DNA of 64,000 nucleotides from Allocoleopsis franciscana PCC 7113 (GTDB taxonomy: Bacteria > Cyanobacteriota > Cyanobacteriia > Cyanobacteriales > Coleofasciculaceae), in assembly GCF_000317515.1 (NCBI RefSeq), contig NC_019738.1, positions 657,501-721,500 of the forward strand. The letters are read 5' to 3'. Positions 36,159-44,731 of this stretch are shown piece after piece. Position 1 is the first letter of the stretch. Every line of letters starts with the position of its first letter. Under the pieces are notes generated by a model that was not told the origin of the DNA, did not search any database, and saw nothing but the letters and a program-made list of their open reading frames with translations. Position numbers and translations under genes: made by a program.

Positions 36159-36674
36159 CTAAAACCGTATGCCAGGGATTTTAATACCACCTGGAACAGG
36201 TAGTGGTGGAACTGGAATCTTGTTACCGAGTTCTTGAAGGAGTCTGTCTTTAGCTGTATCAAGGAGGGCGTTCGCGGCAGATTTGGCAAAACTGGCATCT
36301 CCTGTTTGACCGACATCGAAGATGCAGCCATCCATCAGTTCTGATTCTACTCCTGCTTGGCGACAAATCTCTTCGGCTTTGCGGATTTGAGGGGGTAGCA
36401 ACGAGTTTAGGGATAGGTAGGAATTCGGGAAGCTGCGGTTGGTAAATGTGCCTGTATCTTTACCGGGTGGGTAGTCAAACAAAGATTCGGCTTGACTAAT
36501 GCGCCAACTATCTCCGAATTCTTTGTAAACTACGTCAAAGAAGATTTTTTCTGCCTGATTAAGGAGCGCAGGTACGGGTAGCACATTCCTCAATGCCTGA
36601 CTTACTTGCCCGTAGGTTGAGTTTTCTTTGGTAGGAATCACGAAAGCCGCCGCGATCTCTCCTTTATAATCCAC
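36159..36674 (-). pseudogene. C-terminal fragment of a VWD-type secreted protein
   Basis: 171 residues whose last 150 align well with the C terminus of the 1059-residue VWD protein at 40263-43442: FGDSWRISQAESLFDYPPGK against FGDSWRISQQESLFDYAPGK, then the CRQAGVxSExxxGCxFDVG block and the end PVPGGIKIPG. Homology begins at STYGQVSQ; the VWD domain itself, the signal peptide and the rest of the large paralogue are absent. The frame starts at a GTG overlapping the last 11 nt of the upstream small gene. It looks like a remnant left by recombination, although a short expressed protein is possible. No export signal remains. Confidence 0.7.
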
Positions 36675-36870
36675 GTCCCGGTTTGCAATCTACAAAACCT
36701 AATGCCTCTGTGTCTAGGAAACTGGCGATCGCCATCTCAATGACTGCTTCAATTGGATATTCAATTTCAGCAGCACGAGCAATTAGAGCAGAGCGAATTC
36801 GTTCAGGTAAGCGTTTCAAGATGATTTCGGCATCAGCGGGAGAAAGTTGCTCCTGATGTTTGGCTTGCAT
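36664..36870 (-). CDS. Small protein with ribbon-helix-helix-like pattern
   Basis: 68 residues. ILKRLPERIRSALIARAAEI followed by PIEAVIEMAIASFLD has the strand-helix-turn-helix rhythm of ribbon-helix-helix regulators or antitoxins, an assignment made by eye only. The last residues, FVDCKPGRGL, overlap the start of the VWD fragment and may come from the recombination joint. It begins 4 nt after the GIY-YIG gene, so the two are surely co-transcribed. Confidence 0.6.
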   Translation of the reverse strand: MQAKHQEQLSPADAEIILKRLPERIRSALIARAAEIEYPIEAVIEMAIASFLDTEALGFVDCKPGRGL

Positions 36871-36874
36871 AGCT

Positions 36875-37252
36875 TCACCTTTCGGTTGGAATTTGGACGT
36901 TGTAAGGGGGTTCTGTGGCTCTCAAGATGATGGCTTCTAGCTCCAATAGTAACGCAGGGTTACCCCAGTGAGAAATTGTCTGCATTGCAATCCGAATGTC
37001 CTCATCACTATATTTGTCTAGCCATGCCCATAAAAAGGCTTTGTGCCCACCACTGAAGCGTCCACGTAGACTCTTGGTTTTACCGATGTAAAGTAATCCA
37101 TCAGTTTTGTGTCTGATTGCATAGATGCCAGGACGAGTAGGAATGTTGTCAAACTCGCGGCTCAAGGGCTGGCATTGCTCAAAGGGAGTGAAGGCGATTG
37201 CATCCAGGATTTTTCGAGCCTGGGCTTGCAGTTCAGAGTCGTTTGTCGGCAT
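36875..37252 (-). CDS. GIY-YIG nuclease-domain protein
   Basis: 125 residues. The GIY-YIG core reads RPGIYAIRHKTDGLLYIGKT followed by SLRGRFSGGHKAF with the catalytic Arg, and LLLELEAIILRATEPPYNVQ carries the conserved Glu and the terminal Asn. The N-terminal 35 residues are a helical lead (AQARKILDAIAFTPFEQCQP). Stand-alone GIY-YIG proteins act in DNA repair, as homing nucleases, in restriction or in phage defence. Here it precedes a possible ribbon-helix-helix protein by 4 nt in a repeat- and IS-rich stretch, so an accessory role is likely. Confidence 0.85.
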   Translation of the reverse strand: MPTNDSELQAQARKILDAIAFTPFEQCQPLSREFDNIPTRPGIYAIRHKTDGLLYIGKTKSLRGRFSGGHKAFLWAWLDKYSDEDIRIAMQTISHWGNPALLLELEAIILRATEPPYNVQIPTER

Positions 37253-37533
37253 CCAAGCAAGAAGGCTGATTGCACAGAAATTATGTTCCCATAAATTTTG
37301 TCACAGCCTAACATCAAGCTATAGAGTTGGTTTTGGAAAACCCAAATAGAGACTGAGTTACCAGAAAATTGAGGCTAGGTGCATTTAAGGCGCTCGCACC
37401 CTCAACTTGCTGCAACAAGGAGCGATCGCGTTTGTTGAGTGTTGGTGCCCGATACGTCATGCGATCGCTCATAAGGTTAGGTGAAAATAGGGAAAGAGCG
37501 ATCGCACCTAACTTAGCTGAACAAGAGGAGCGT
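37253..37533. other. HIP1-dense spacer
   Basis: 281 nt with three GCGATCGC octamers within about 85 nt (near 37422, 37461 and 37498) and an 8-bp inverted repeat GTTAGGTG (37476-37483) / CACCTAAC (37505-37512). No gene. Confidence 0.6.
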
Positions 37534-38235
37534 TCACTCCCATTTAGCCAAGTAGCCTCCTAAATTAGAACTTTTACTGTCGCGTTCGGTGTATCCCCCA
37601 GCATAATCAATCACGCACATCGTGCGGTACCGAGCGTGAGAGCCACAGGCAACTCCAGCCACTCGATAATCTGGGTCAACAATGCTTTTTCTGTGACCGC
37701 GACTAGGAACCCCGTCGTCAATAAGTAACTGCATCACTACAGATCGAGCCTTGTTCATCCCGTAACTAATATTTTCGCCCCATGTTGTTTGAAAGGAGCC
37801 GTAGCGATTGATTCTAGTGCCAGGATTGCTGCCATCACTGCCATCGTGACCGATACTGCCTTTTGGTCTTTGGTCGTTGACGTGATCTCTGGCAGCTTGG
37901 GTCAGTCCTCTAGAGCTAGTCAGGGGGGGTTTAGGAGGAGTTAAGCGCAGAAATTGAATGGTTTCATCGATTACACTCGAACCTTCCTGAGTTCGGATTG
38001 AGTTTCTTGTACGCTCAATCAAGTCCGCGTAGGCGGATGGGTTGGAGCGCACTTGGTTGATCTCATCAAGCACCGCCTGTCCTAAATTATCTGCCTGAGC
38101 CAGGAGAATAGTTGTTTTAGGCGAAAGTTCCGCTGGGGTGTAGTTGAGGTTTGTACTTGCCACAACCCAGCTAGTGGAAGAGAAAGTGGCTAGTAGGGTA
38201 AGTGGAGCAAATGCCCAAAATTGAACTCGGCGCAT
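37534..38235 (-). CDS. Secreted CAP (SCP/PR-1) domain protein
   Basis: 233 residues with a signal peptide (WAFAPLTLLATFSSTSWVVA, cleavage near VVASTN). The CAP domain spans about 60-225: VLDEINQVRSNPSAYADLIE, LTQAARDHVNDQRPKGSIGH with a conserved His, TTWGENISYGMNKA with Glu, RGHRKSIVDPDYRVAGVACG with the second His, and VIDYAGGY. The two His/Glu sets line the CAP cavity. Bacterial CAP proteins are exported, sometimes proteolytic or lipid binding; the role here is unknown. It is upstream of the IS5-type element and in line with other secreted-protein genes. Confidence 0.88.
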   Translation of the reverse strand: MRRVQFWAFAPLTLLATFSSTSWVVASTNLNYTPAELSPKTTILLAQADNLGQAVLDEINQVRSNPSAYADLIERTRNSIRTQEGSSVIDETIQFLRLTPPKPPLTSSRGLTQAARDHVNDQRPKGSIGHDGSDGSNPGTRINRYGSFQTTWGENISYGMNKARSVVMQLLIDDGVPSRGHRKSIVDPDYRVAGVACGSHARYRTMCVIDYAGGYTERDSKSSNLGGYLAKWE

Positions 38236-38430
38236 AGTCTACCTCACGAATTATTGACATGATTCAATAGACATCTCCGAAAATAGCCAAAAGCAGTCTC
38301 TGACTGCTTTTGAAGTATTTAACGCAGCCGGGTAATTTGAACCATTTCAACGTTTTTATTAGGGCTACAGCTAATTCAAATCAATAATTATCCCAAATAT
38401 ATCTATTTTTTATCTAAAATGTTTATCGAT

Positions 38431-38961
38431 TTAGTCGCAGACTGAGCTATTTATAAATAACGTCCCAATCCTTAATCTGACTAATCCACACACTAGAAGA
38501 ATTATTCTCTGATAACTCTTGGCTCTTAGGCGAAACCTTTCTTGGGCTACACGGAAAATCTTTAGTAATCTAATTACGTGTTCAACAAATATTCTCTCAC
38601 TCGCTTTCTCTCGATTTTTTTGTTTTTCTTCTTGGCTTAATTCCCTGGCTCTCGGCTTTTTTTGAGGAGTTTCTATTTGGACTTCTCCTATATAGCCTTT
38701 ATCTCCTTTGAATTTTTGTGTTGGAGCTAACTTGGATTGACCTTCTCTCCAAATATTTATGTCGCTAGTCGGCCCTGGCTTTCCCACTATAACATCTACA
38801 ATCTCTTGTCCATTTGGTGTGACAATTAATTGATTTTTCAAAGTATGGTTTTTCTTTTTGCCTGAATAAAACTTTTTTTGTTCTTGATAGTCCTTGGGTC
38901 TCGGTATTGGCTGTTCACAGCTATCCACTATTAACTCCAACTCGGCGAGAATTTCTTGCAC
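38431..38961 (-). CDS. IS5-type transposase, second frame (DDE domain)
   Basis: Catalytic part of the transposase. ELIVDSCEQPI holds the first Asp, GKPGPTSDINIWRE the second and SERIFVEHVIRLLK the Glu, the DDE triad of the IS5/DDE_4 group. A basic stretch follows, and the C terminus has LVCGLVRLRIGT. The start codon assigned to the open frame (38961) is only formal: the frame runs upstream to the A8 run at 38981-38988, where a -1 slip from the first frame gives a continuous protein through NPGEYKWVQEILAELE. It should therefore be read as the C-terminal half of one polypeptide. Confidence 0.85.
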   Translation of the reverse strand: MQEILAELELIVDSCEQPIPRPKDYQEQKKFYSGKKKNHTLKNQLIVTPNGQEIVDVIVGKPGPTSDINIWREGQSKLAPTQKFKGDKGYIGEVQIETPQKKPRARELSQEEKQKNREKASERIFVEHVIRLLKIFRVAQERFRLRAKSYQRIILLVCGLVRLRIGTLFINSSVCD

Positions 38962-39341
38962 CCATTTATACTCACCGGGATTTTTTTTACTTGTTCCAGC
39001 AGACTAGCAGACAGCAATTCCCTCAATAGCTCTGACCAGTAGTGAAATATGTCATTCGCTGTTGATTCACTAACTCCGAACTGGACTCCTAGCATCTGGA
39101 ATGTTGGCTCCGGGTGTAGATATACCAAAGTTAATATTATTTGGTCTTTGACTGATAGTTTTGGTCTTCTACCTCCTCCTGCCTTGTTTATCCTTACTTT
39201 TCTTTGCTCAATCTCGATATCTTTCTGTTGATGTAATAATTCAGCGGCAGCTATTAATTGCTGTAACTGTTCGTACTCTAGTCCAATTAATCGTTTACTT
39301 TCTTGTTGATTTTTTTCAAGGTACTCTGGTATATTACTCAT
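38931..39341 (-). CDS. IS5-type transposase, first frame (DNA-binding part)
   Basis: 136 residues. A coiled N terminus (LGLEYEQLQQL-like, LIGLEYEQLQQLIAAAELL) is followed by the helix-turn-helix Tnp_4 segment: GGGRRPKLSVKDQIILTLVY and TFQMLGVQFGVSESTANDIF. Near the end, VKKIPVS is encoded over A8 (T8 on the plus strand, 38981-38988). The remaining nine or so residues in this frame (CKKFSPSWS) are not transposase-like, while the -1 frame continues the family sequence. Unshifted product may act as a regulator, as in other frameshifting IS elements. Confidence 0.85.
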   Translation of the reverse strand: MSNIPEYLEKNQQESKRLIGLEYEQLQQLIAAAELLHQQKDIEIEQRKVRINKAGGGRRPKLSVKDQIILTLVYLHPEPTFQMLGVQFGVSESTANDIFHYWSELLRELLSASLLEQVKKIPVSINGCKKFSPSWS

Positions 39342-39513
39342 TTTACTGTAAAAATTAAAAAGTAAATTATAATATTACCACTTTATTTTCGGTTTTTAAT
39401 TATATTTCGGAGATGTCTAATACGTTTTCTAGATTGGGTAGCTGCACCACAATGGAATCTTTGAGTTAAAGTCAGATGCGATCGCCTTTTAATCCAGCAG
39501 CAACAGAGATGAT

Positions 39514-40086
39514 TTAGGGGATTTGGCAGGCTTCATAGGTTTGACATCCAGTTGAGCCAAGCCTCACCATCAACAAGTCAGGGAATTGGATGCGATTACC
39601 ATCGCTGCTAATCGTTCCTGCATTATTACCATTGGCAAATTTGATTTGAACTTGTTGACCGGAGACTGTGCCAGTGAAGGTGTCTCCAGAAATGCCGGAT
39701 ACAAGCTGTAGTTGATTACCATTCTGAGTCAGGCTGTTTTTATGCTTAAAGTCAGGTTTGCCGCTATTGTCAATGATGACGGCAACCCAATCCCCAGTTA
39801 AGTTTTGAGTGGCAGTTTGCGCTGGTTTAGGGTTAGGAGTTGGTGCAGATGTAGGGGTAGTCGAAGGCATGGGACTGGATGTAGTCTGTGGTGCTTCACT
39901 GGTGGGGGGAGTTGTGGAATTGTCTCCTGAGTCAGGCATGGTGAATTCTGGGCGTTGAGCTATCTGTATTGATTGAGAGACAGCGGGGGAGATGAGGATG
40001 GGCGTTAAAATTCCAACTCCTAAGACTGTTGGTAGGCTAACAAGTACTGTTGCCGAAAATTGAAGCCGATGCATAAATTTCCTCAA
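39514..40086 (-). CDS. Secreted protein with Pro/Thr linker and small beta domain
   Basis: 190 residues. The signal peptide (LVSLPTVLGVGILTPILIS) ends near VSQSIQIAQ. A Ser/Thr/Pro linker spans about 45-90, and the last 95 residues form a Gly/Asn-rich beta domain: NLTGDWVAVIIDNSGK, LTQNGNQLQLVSGISGDTFT, TGTVSGQQVQIKFANGN. This resembles small lipocalin-like or avidin-like barrels in exported bacterial proteins, but I do not assign a family. A cysteine pair in GCQTYEACQ near the end could form a disulphide. It follows the palindromic element and the VWD gene on the same strand. Confidence 0.7.
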   Translation of the reverse strand: MRKFMHRLQFSATVLVSLPTVLGVGILTPILISPAVSQSIQIAQRPEFTMPDSGDNSTTPPTSEAPQTTSSPMPSTTPTSAPTPNPKPAQTATQNLTGDWVAVIIDNSGKPDFKHKNSLTQNGNQLQLVSGISGDTFTGTVSGQQVQIKFANGNNAGTISSDGNRIQFPDLLMVRLGSTGCQTYEACQIP

Positions 40087-40112
40087 AGATTAGTGACGAT
40101 GTAGCGTTCATC

Positions 40113-40230
40113 CGCCAGGGGTTTCAACCCCTGTCTCATAGCTAAAGTCCTCTTAAGAGGACTAATAATCAGGAGTTGAGTCGTCTTTAGACGACTTTGG
40201 CTATAAGATGAGGGACTTAAGTCCCTGGCG
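40113..40230. repeat. Multi-hairpin palindromic repeat, 118 bp
   Basis: Outer arms CGCCAGGG (40113-40120) and CCCTGGCG (40223-40230), second arms TAGCTAAAGTC and GACTTTGGCTA, and two inner perfect palindromes AGTCCTCTTAAGAGGACT and AGTCGTCTTTAGACGACT. The whole can fold as a four-arm structure. It lies between the VWD gene and the 190-residue secreted protein gene. Confidence 0.8.
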
Positions 40231-40262
40231 ATTTGCAGGAGAATGAAACAGCCCTAATTGCT

Positions 40263-43200
40263 CTAAAAAGGCAAGCCAGGGATTTTAATACCACCTGGAA
40301 CAGGAATGCGATCGCGAATTTGTTGTTCAACCCGATCCCTGACGACATTGGTGAGGGCGTTAGCTGCAACTTTGGCAAAATCGGCATTTCCAGTTACACC
40401 CACATCGAAGAGGCAGCCTTCTAACCGCTCTGAAGGTACTCCGGCTTGCCGACAAGCAGCTTCTGCGGTTTGTACCTGAGCAGGCAATAACATTCTTAGT
40501 ACCTGGAAGCCATTGGGAAATGCACGATTCGTGTAACTTTCTGTGTTTTTACCTGGGGCGTAGTCAAAGAGAGATTCTTGTTGGCTAATCCTCCAACTAT
40601 CGCCAAACTGCTTGTGCAATTGCTCTAGAAACAGGGATTCGACTTGGTTGAGCGGTATGGGCACCCAATGGGTGAGATTCTGGGTAATCTGGCTAACCTG
40701 ATTAATGGTTGATTGTGGAGGTAAAATTTTCCCATCACGGCTTTTTAGGTCATCATCCGGGTTGCCGTTGAAGTTACCGAGTAATCCAATGAGCTGTCCC
40801 TGCCGTGTCTGCGGTAAAGCGGGGTTGATATCTAATAGGGCAGAACTTCCAAAATTGTCTACTTTGACACCTACCCGTTCACCTGTAGGCCACTCAACGA
40901 TGTAACTGCCTTGATTCACTTGAGAGATAGAGCCGCCTCCTGGTAAAGATAGAGAGCCGCCTTGTATCACTGTTGGTTTTCCATCAACTCGTAGGGAATT
41001 GGTGGTGTCTGAGTCGGGGAAATCTTTGACATAGAAGGCTACGCGAGTGTTACCAACTTTCATCGCGGCTGCGGTATTTAGGGCGACTTGGGATGAAGCA
41101 GGAACAGCCGCTTCACGGACTTGGATTTCAAAATTACCATCGGTGGATTTAGCAAGGATGAATTCTCCAACTGCATGGTGGTCGTATTTTAGGCGATCGA
41201 AGGTTACTAGGTGAGGTTCACCCCAAGTTTCCCCTCCTCCATCCTGTGGTTTAGGGTCATTTTTATCGTTAACAACAATTCTTTTTGCATACTCTACAGA
41301 ACCTACCTTCTTGGTTTCAGGACTCCACGTTTCACAAGCACCTTTAACAGAGCCAAATTTAGGAGAAATAACTAAATCTGAATCGCCCCTGTTTATTGAT
41401 TGATAAACATTTTGTGACTCTAAACTAACAGCCGCACGGCGCATTTGAGTAGAGATATATTTTGTGCTGGGATTTTGAGCGCTGTATAAAGTTACTTGTG
41501 AGTAGTAAAGAGGCTTTATTGGTATTATCTTTCGATTGGCTTCACCACCTATGTAACTGAGCGTACCGTTGAGGATTGAATCAATCTTATCCAAGACCTC
41601 TCCAATTTTTTGCAGTGCTGAGTCTTGTTCAAGCTTTGCTGCTTGCAGTGTCCTCCTCGCTTCATTCCATTGGTCAGAAGCACGATCCATGTTTCTTTGG
41701 GCTGATGCCAGTTCTGAATCCAATTGAGCGGCAGATGTTAAACCAGTTCTCTGCACACCGTTCTTTGCCTGAAATGCCCGAAAGTAAGTCTCTCTTGCAT
41801 CATCCAAGATTCTGGCAGTTTCATCTACTTGGTTTTGCAATCTAGCTATTTTTGATAGTTCAGCAGCCTCTCCAATTTTTCCTTTCACTCCCATAGCAAT
41901 CATAAGAGCATCGATAATATCCGACATATCAACTGATCCGCCCTTGCTACGAGTCTGAATTATGACATTATTCCAACGTCCTGTTCTATTATCTGCTAAA
42001 TCTAGTGATGGTTTGTCTATATCAAAAGTAAATTTTTCTACATAGAAAGGCATCCATGCTTCCATTGCTTTAAGAACCATGTTGACTGCAAACATACCAA
42101 TCGAAACTGCCAGAGAAACCGCCGAACCACCTCCAGGGATTGCTATACTCATTGCTGTTGTAATCAGACCAGCAAGGAAAGTTACGGACTGATATAGAGG
42201 ATCGTCTTTTATAGCTCCGTAATCATAAAGCTGACAGTACCTAGCCAATACATCAGGATTCGTCGTATCTAGAAGCTTCTTAACTATAGAAGCCTGTTTC
42301 ATTTGTGTTTTTGTCAGTGAATGCTCTTTCAGGAAAGAATCTTTGACGGCAAAGGTCTTTAGAGGGTTAAATGCTACTAGTGAATTCTCATTCAGGGTAT
42401 CACTAGAGAGTGTAAGAAGTTGAGAGACTCTTTTGAGCAGAGAATCAAGTGTTTCAATCATGCCGCTGTTTGCTACTATTCCATCTAAAATTTGAATATC
42501 GGGTTTCTGTCCATTCAAGATTGGAGCAGTCCCTGCTAAGATTGCCTTGAGAGAATTAGGATTGCGAGGGTGATCTAATAAATACTGAACTGTAGCAAGT
42601 GGCAAGGCTTCCTCTGGCAAACTTTTCGGATCGCCAAGCAACTCAGCACGCCTAACACCAAAAGCTTTATACATCTGGTCAGCAAACTCCTGCTGTTTGG
42701 CAAACATGCGTTGTGTAGTGCCAGGTGCTGGAGTTAGCGGGTCGATCTTGAAGCTCAAGACTGAACAGGTTGTATTCCCACTAGATATAGATAGTTGTAC
42801 ATTCCCTCCTACTACACCCTTAGTTGGATGTATTGGAACAGCTACACCAACATTGCCGTTTTCGAGGCGTCTGGCCACTGTTGGGAAGAGTTCGTTGCTG
42901 CCCTCAGAGTTGACCCTGGCAACCAACTCTTTGAAGCTTGTTGGCACGCCTTTAACGATGACCTCTTTTGCTGGCTGGGCAGAAGCAGTTAGTAAGGTAG
43001 GATTACAAGGTTCATTACTTGTACCACTGCTTCCCGGAACAAGCCTACTCGGTTCTGGAGTGCGATCGCTAGAGCTAGGAGTATTTATAGGTGCAGAAGG
43101 TGATGGCTGAGGAGGGCTAGAGTTACTGGGTGGATTAGAAGTTTCTGGCTTAGTAGTAGGCTCAGACCCCTCAAATTCTGGTCGAGTTGACTGGAAATAA

Positions 43201-43442
43201 GGAGAAAAATCAAGCGCTGGGGCAGTATTTTGTGTTTGCTCTTTGGGAGGAATAGCAGCAACTGCACGATCGCCAGAGTTCCTAGCCAAGTTCGCATAGC
43301 AAAGATTGGAAGTAAAACCGAGAACCGAACAGAGTGTAAAGGAGAGAGTGCGGTGGAAAAAAGTGCCTGGGTCAATGAAAGAACTTGCGATCGCAGCAAC
43401 TAAACCCATAAAAGCGATCGCAGCGAAGCGAATCTGGCGCAT
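40263..43442 (-). CDS. Large secreted VWD-domain protein
   Basis: 1059 residues. An N-terminal hydrophobic segment (IRFAAIAFMGLVAAIASSFI) is followed by a Pro/Ser-rich linker (about 75-145), an Ig-like or beta region, a long helical section (about 250-680) with a hydrophobic hairpin near 425-455, then the VWD domain from WGEPHLVTFDRLKYDHHAVG to LIGLLGNFNGNPDDDLKSRD (about 745-925). The last 140 residues contain a C8-like block, TAEAACRQAGVPSERLEGC, and end in PVPGGIKIPG. VWD domains are typical of animal extracellular proteins and are sporadic in bacteria. An adhesive or matrix role is plausible. A C-terminal copy exists at 36159-36674. Confidence 0.8.
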   Translation of the reverse strand: MRQIRFAAIAFMGLVAAIASSFIDPGTFFHRTLSFTLCSVLGFTSNLCYANLARNSGDRAVAAIPPKEQTQNTAPALDFSPYFQSTRPEFEGSEPTTKPETSNPPSNSSPPQPSPSAPINTPSSSDRTPEPSRLVPGSSGTSNEPCNPTLLTASAQPAKEVIVKGVPTSFKELVARVNSEGSNELFPTVARRLENGNVGVAVPIHPTKGVVGGNVQLSISSGNTTCSVLSFKIDPLTPAPGTTQRMFAKQQEFADQMYKAFGVRRAELLGDPKSLPEEALPLATVQYLLDHPRNPNSLKAILAGTAPILNGQKPDIQILDGIVANSGMIETLDSLLKRVSQLLTLSSDTLNENSLVAFNPLKTFAVKDSFLKEHSLTKTQMKQASIVKKLLDTTNPDVLARYCQLYDYGAIKDDPLYQSVTFLAGLITTAMSIAIPGGGSAVSLAVSIGMFAVNMVLKAMEAWMPFYVEKFTFDIDKPSLDLADNRTGRWNNVIIQTRSKGGSVDMSDIIDALMIAMGVKGKIGEAAELSKIARLQNQVDETARILDDARETYFRAFQAKNGVQRTGLTSAAQLDSELASAQRNMDRASDQWNEARRTLQAAKLEQDSALQKIGEVLDKIDSILNGTLSYIGGEANRKIIPIKPLYYSQVTLYSAQNPSTKYISTQMRRAAVSLESQNVYQSINRGDSDLVISPKFGSVKGACETWSPETKKVGSVEYAKRIVVNDKNDPKPQDGGGETWGEPHLVTFDRLKYDHHAVGEFILAKSTDGNFEIQVREAAVPASSQVALNTAAAMKVGNTRVAFYVKDFPDSDTTNSLRVDGKPTVIQGGSLSLPGGGSISQVNQGSYIVEWPTGERVGVKVDNFGSSALLDINPALPQTRQGQLIGLLGNFNGNPDDDLKSRDGKILPPQSTINQVSQITQNLTHWVPIPLNQVESLFLEQLHKQFGDSWRISQQESLFDYAPGKNTESYTNRAFPNGFQVLRMLLPAQVQTAEAACRQAGVPSERLEGCLFDVGVTGNADFAKVAANALTNVVRDRVEQQIRDRIPVPGGIKIPGLPF

Positions 43443-43545
43443 AACTTATCCAATAGGTTGAGTAATTTTTGCAGCGTTTACCTAATACCTGGTAGATGCG
43501 CGAGTTATTTATTCCGTGCAGTCAAACAGAAACAGTTGAGTACTT

Positions 43546-44013
43546 CTACAACCGCAGAGGAGGTACTCCTTTGACTCCCTCTCGCAAAGCTAGAAGCTTA
43601 CTCATAACGGGAACCACATCTTCCCGTCGCCTAAGCGTAAATAGCATGACATCACATTCACCCCCATCTGTAGCCGTACAGACGACAGGTAGACTCTTTT
43701 GCATACTTGAAGTAATGTACTTTAGCCTTCCAGCACGGCGCTGGGTTTCTAGGCGTTCACTAACTTTCTGACAACGAGTTAACGGACTATATCCACTCCG
43801 GCTAAACGCACCAGAACTCCATTCAATCCAACGCTCTACACTACCCCCAGCATTTTGATACATTGTCATTGGCACACCTGTCGAAGTATCGCAGTAAAAT
43901 CCCCTTTGATCTGGAGCAGGATTGCTTTGTGCTTGACTGGGTTCGGTGCTAATCGTCAAACCAGGAGTTATTGCTACTACCGTCAAAACTGGTGTAAGTG
44001 ATTGAAGTTTCAT
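43546..44013 (-). CDS. COP23-domain secreted protein
   Basis: 155 residues with a signal peptide ending near PSQAQS. The mature part fits the COP23 (circadian oscillating protein 23) pattern: RGFYCDTSTGVPMTMYQ, IEWSSGAFSRSGYSPLTRCQ, VSERLETQRRAGRLKYITSS, PVVCTATDGGECDVMLFTLR, with four cysteines that could make two disulphides. COP23 proteins are membrane-associated or exported in cyanobacteria, of unknown activity. It is 14 nt downstream of the gene at 44027, so the two are probably co-transcribed. Confidence 0.82.
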   Translation of the reverse strand: MKLQSLTPVLTVVAITPGLTISTEPSQAQSNPAPDQRGFYCDTSTGVPMTMYQNAGGSVERWIEWSSGAFSRSGYSPLTRCQKVSERLETQRRAGRLKYITSSMQKSLPVVCTATDGGECDVMLFTLRRREDVVPVMSKLLALREGVKGVPPLRL

Positions 44014-44026
44014 AGATAGTTAATTG

Positions 44027-44698
44027 TCAATTTCCCTTGCTCAGTTGAAACGTATCATTAGGGCAATTAGGCGTTGTGACCTTACCTGTAATGACTGTTG
44101 CATTCAAGTTTTGACTGTTCGTTGGATTTGCACCTTCAAATGTTACAAAATCAATACCTCCCTTATTCCCCGACAAGGATAAATTAACTTGACCATTGGG
44201 AGTAATTGTTCCCCTAATGCTCGTATCACCGTAGCCATTTGTCCCACCACCAAAATACAAACTTCCTTGGGTCTGGGTTATATTGACTGAATCTTTACCC
44301 TTCAAAGAACACTTATCTTGTTCTAGTCGATAAACAGGGTAGGTTAGAGTCCACACCACATTGTTGGCTGTATCATTAACGTTTTGAGCGCTATTGTTGG
44401 CTTGAGAAGATTGATTAGTTGCTGGTGATGTTTCTTGTGAAGCAGATAGGCTAGAGGATTGATTCCCATCACCTTTCTGATTAGTGCCAGAGCCATAGAT
44501 ATTGGTAGTGCTTGAATCGCCTCCTTTACCTCCTTCGCCTCCTTTAACATCACCGACTTTGCCTCCTTCAACTGAAAATGTCGGGCTATTTTGATTAAGA
44601 AGTAAAGCTCCACCGCCTAAAACAATTAAAGCAAGCAAACCAACCAACCCAAAACCCGTAAAACTAAACTTTCCAGTGTTGTTCTGAGTCATAATCAC
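44027..44698 (-). CDS. Membrane-anchored Gly/Ser-linker protein
   Basis: 223 residues. A short cytoplasmic start (MTQNNTGKFS) precedes one membrane segment (GLVGLLALIVLGGGALLL), then a Gly/Lys repeat region (KGGEGGKGGDSS), a Ser/Gln/Asn linker and a beta-rich C-terminal domain of about 110 residues with two cysteines (DKCSL and PNCPND). No family is recognised. The frame starts at a GTG; the ATG two codons later (MTQNNT) is the more likely start. It sits between the COP23 gene and the 110-residue secreted protein gene on the same strand. Confidence 0.65.
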   Translation of the reverse strand: MIMTQNNTGKFSFTGFGLVGLLALIVLGGGALLLNQNSPTFSVEGGKVGDVKGGEGGKGGDSSTTNIYGSGTNQKGDGNQSSSLSASQETSPATNQSSQANNSAQNVNDTANNVVWTLTYPVYRLEQDKCSLKGKDSVNITQTQGSLYFGGGTNGYGDTSIRGTITPNGQVNLSLSGNKGGIDFVTFEGANPTNSQNLNATVITGKVTTPNCPNDTFQLSKGN

Positions 44699-44731
44699 AA
44701 TCCTTGTTTGGTCACTATGGATAATTCAACG

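Larger units (their letters stand above)
38270..39417 (-). mobile_element. IS5-superfamily insertion sequence, about 1.15 kb
   Basis: Inverted ends TAGACATCTCCGAAA (38268-38282) and TTTCGGAGATGTCTA (39405-39419) are perfect over 15 bp; the outer TA on each side may be the target duplication. Inside are two overlapping frames that join through an A8 slippery run into one DDE transposase. The two ends are intact, so the element may still be mobile. Confidence 0.85.

Noticed and set aside
37420-37506. Clustered GCGATCGC as a CRISPR-like or origin repeat
   Set aside because: These are ordinary HIP1 octamers, abundant all over cyanobacterial genomes; spacing is irregular.
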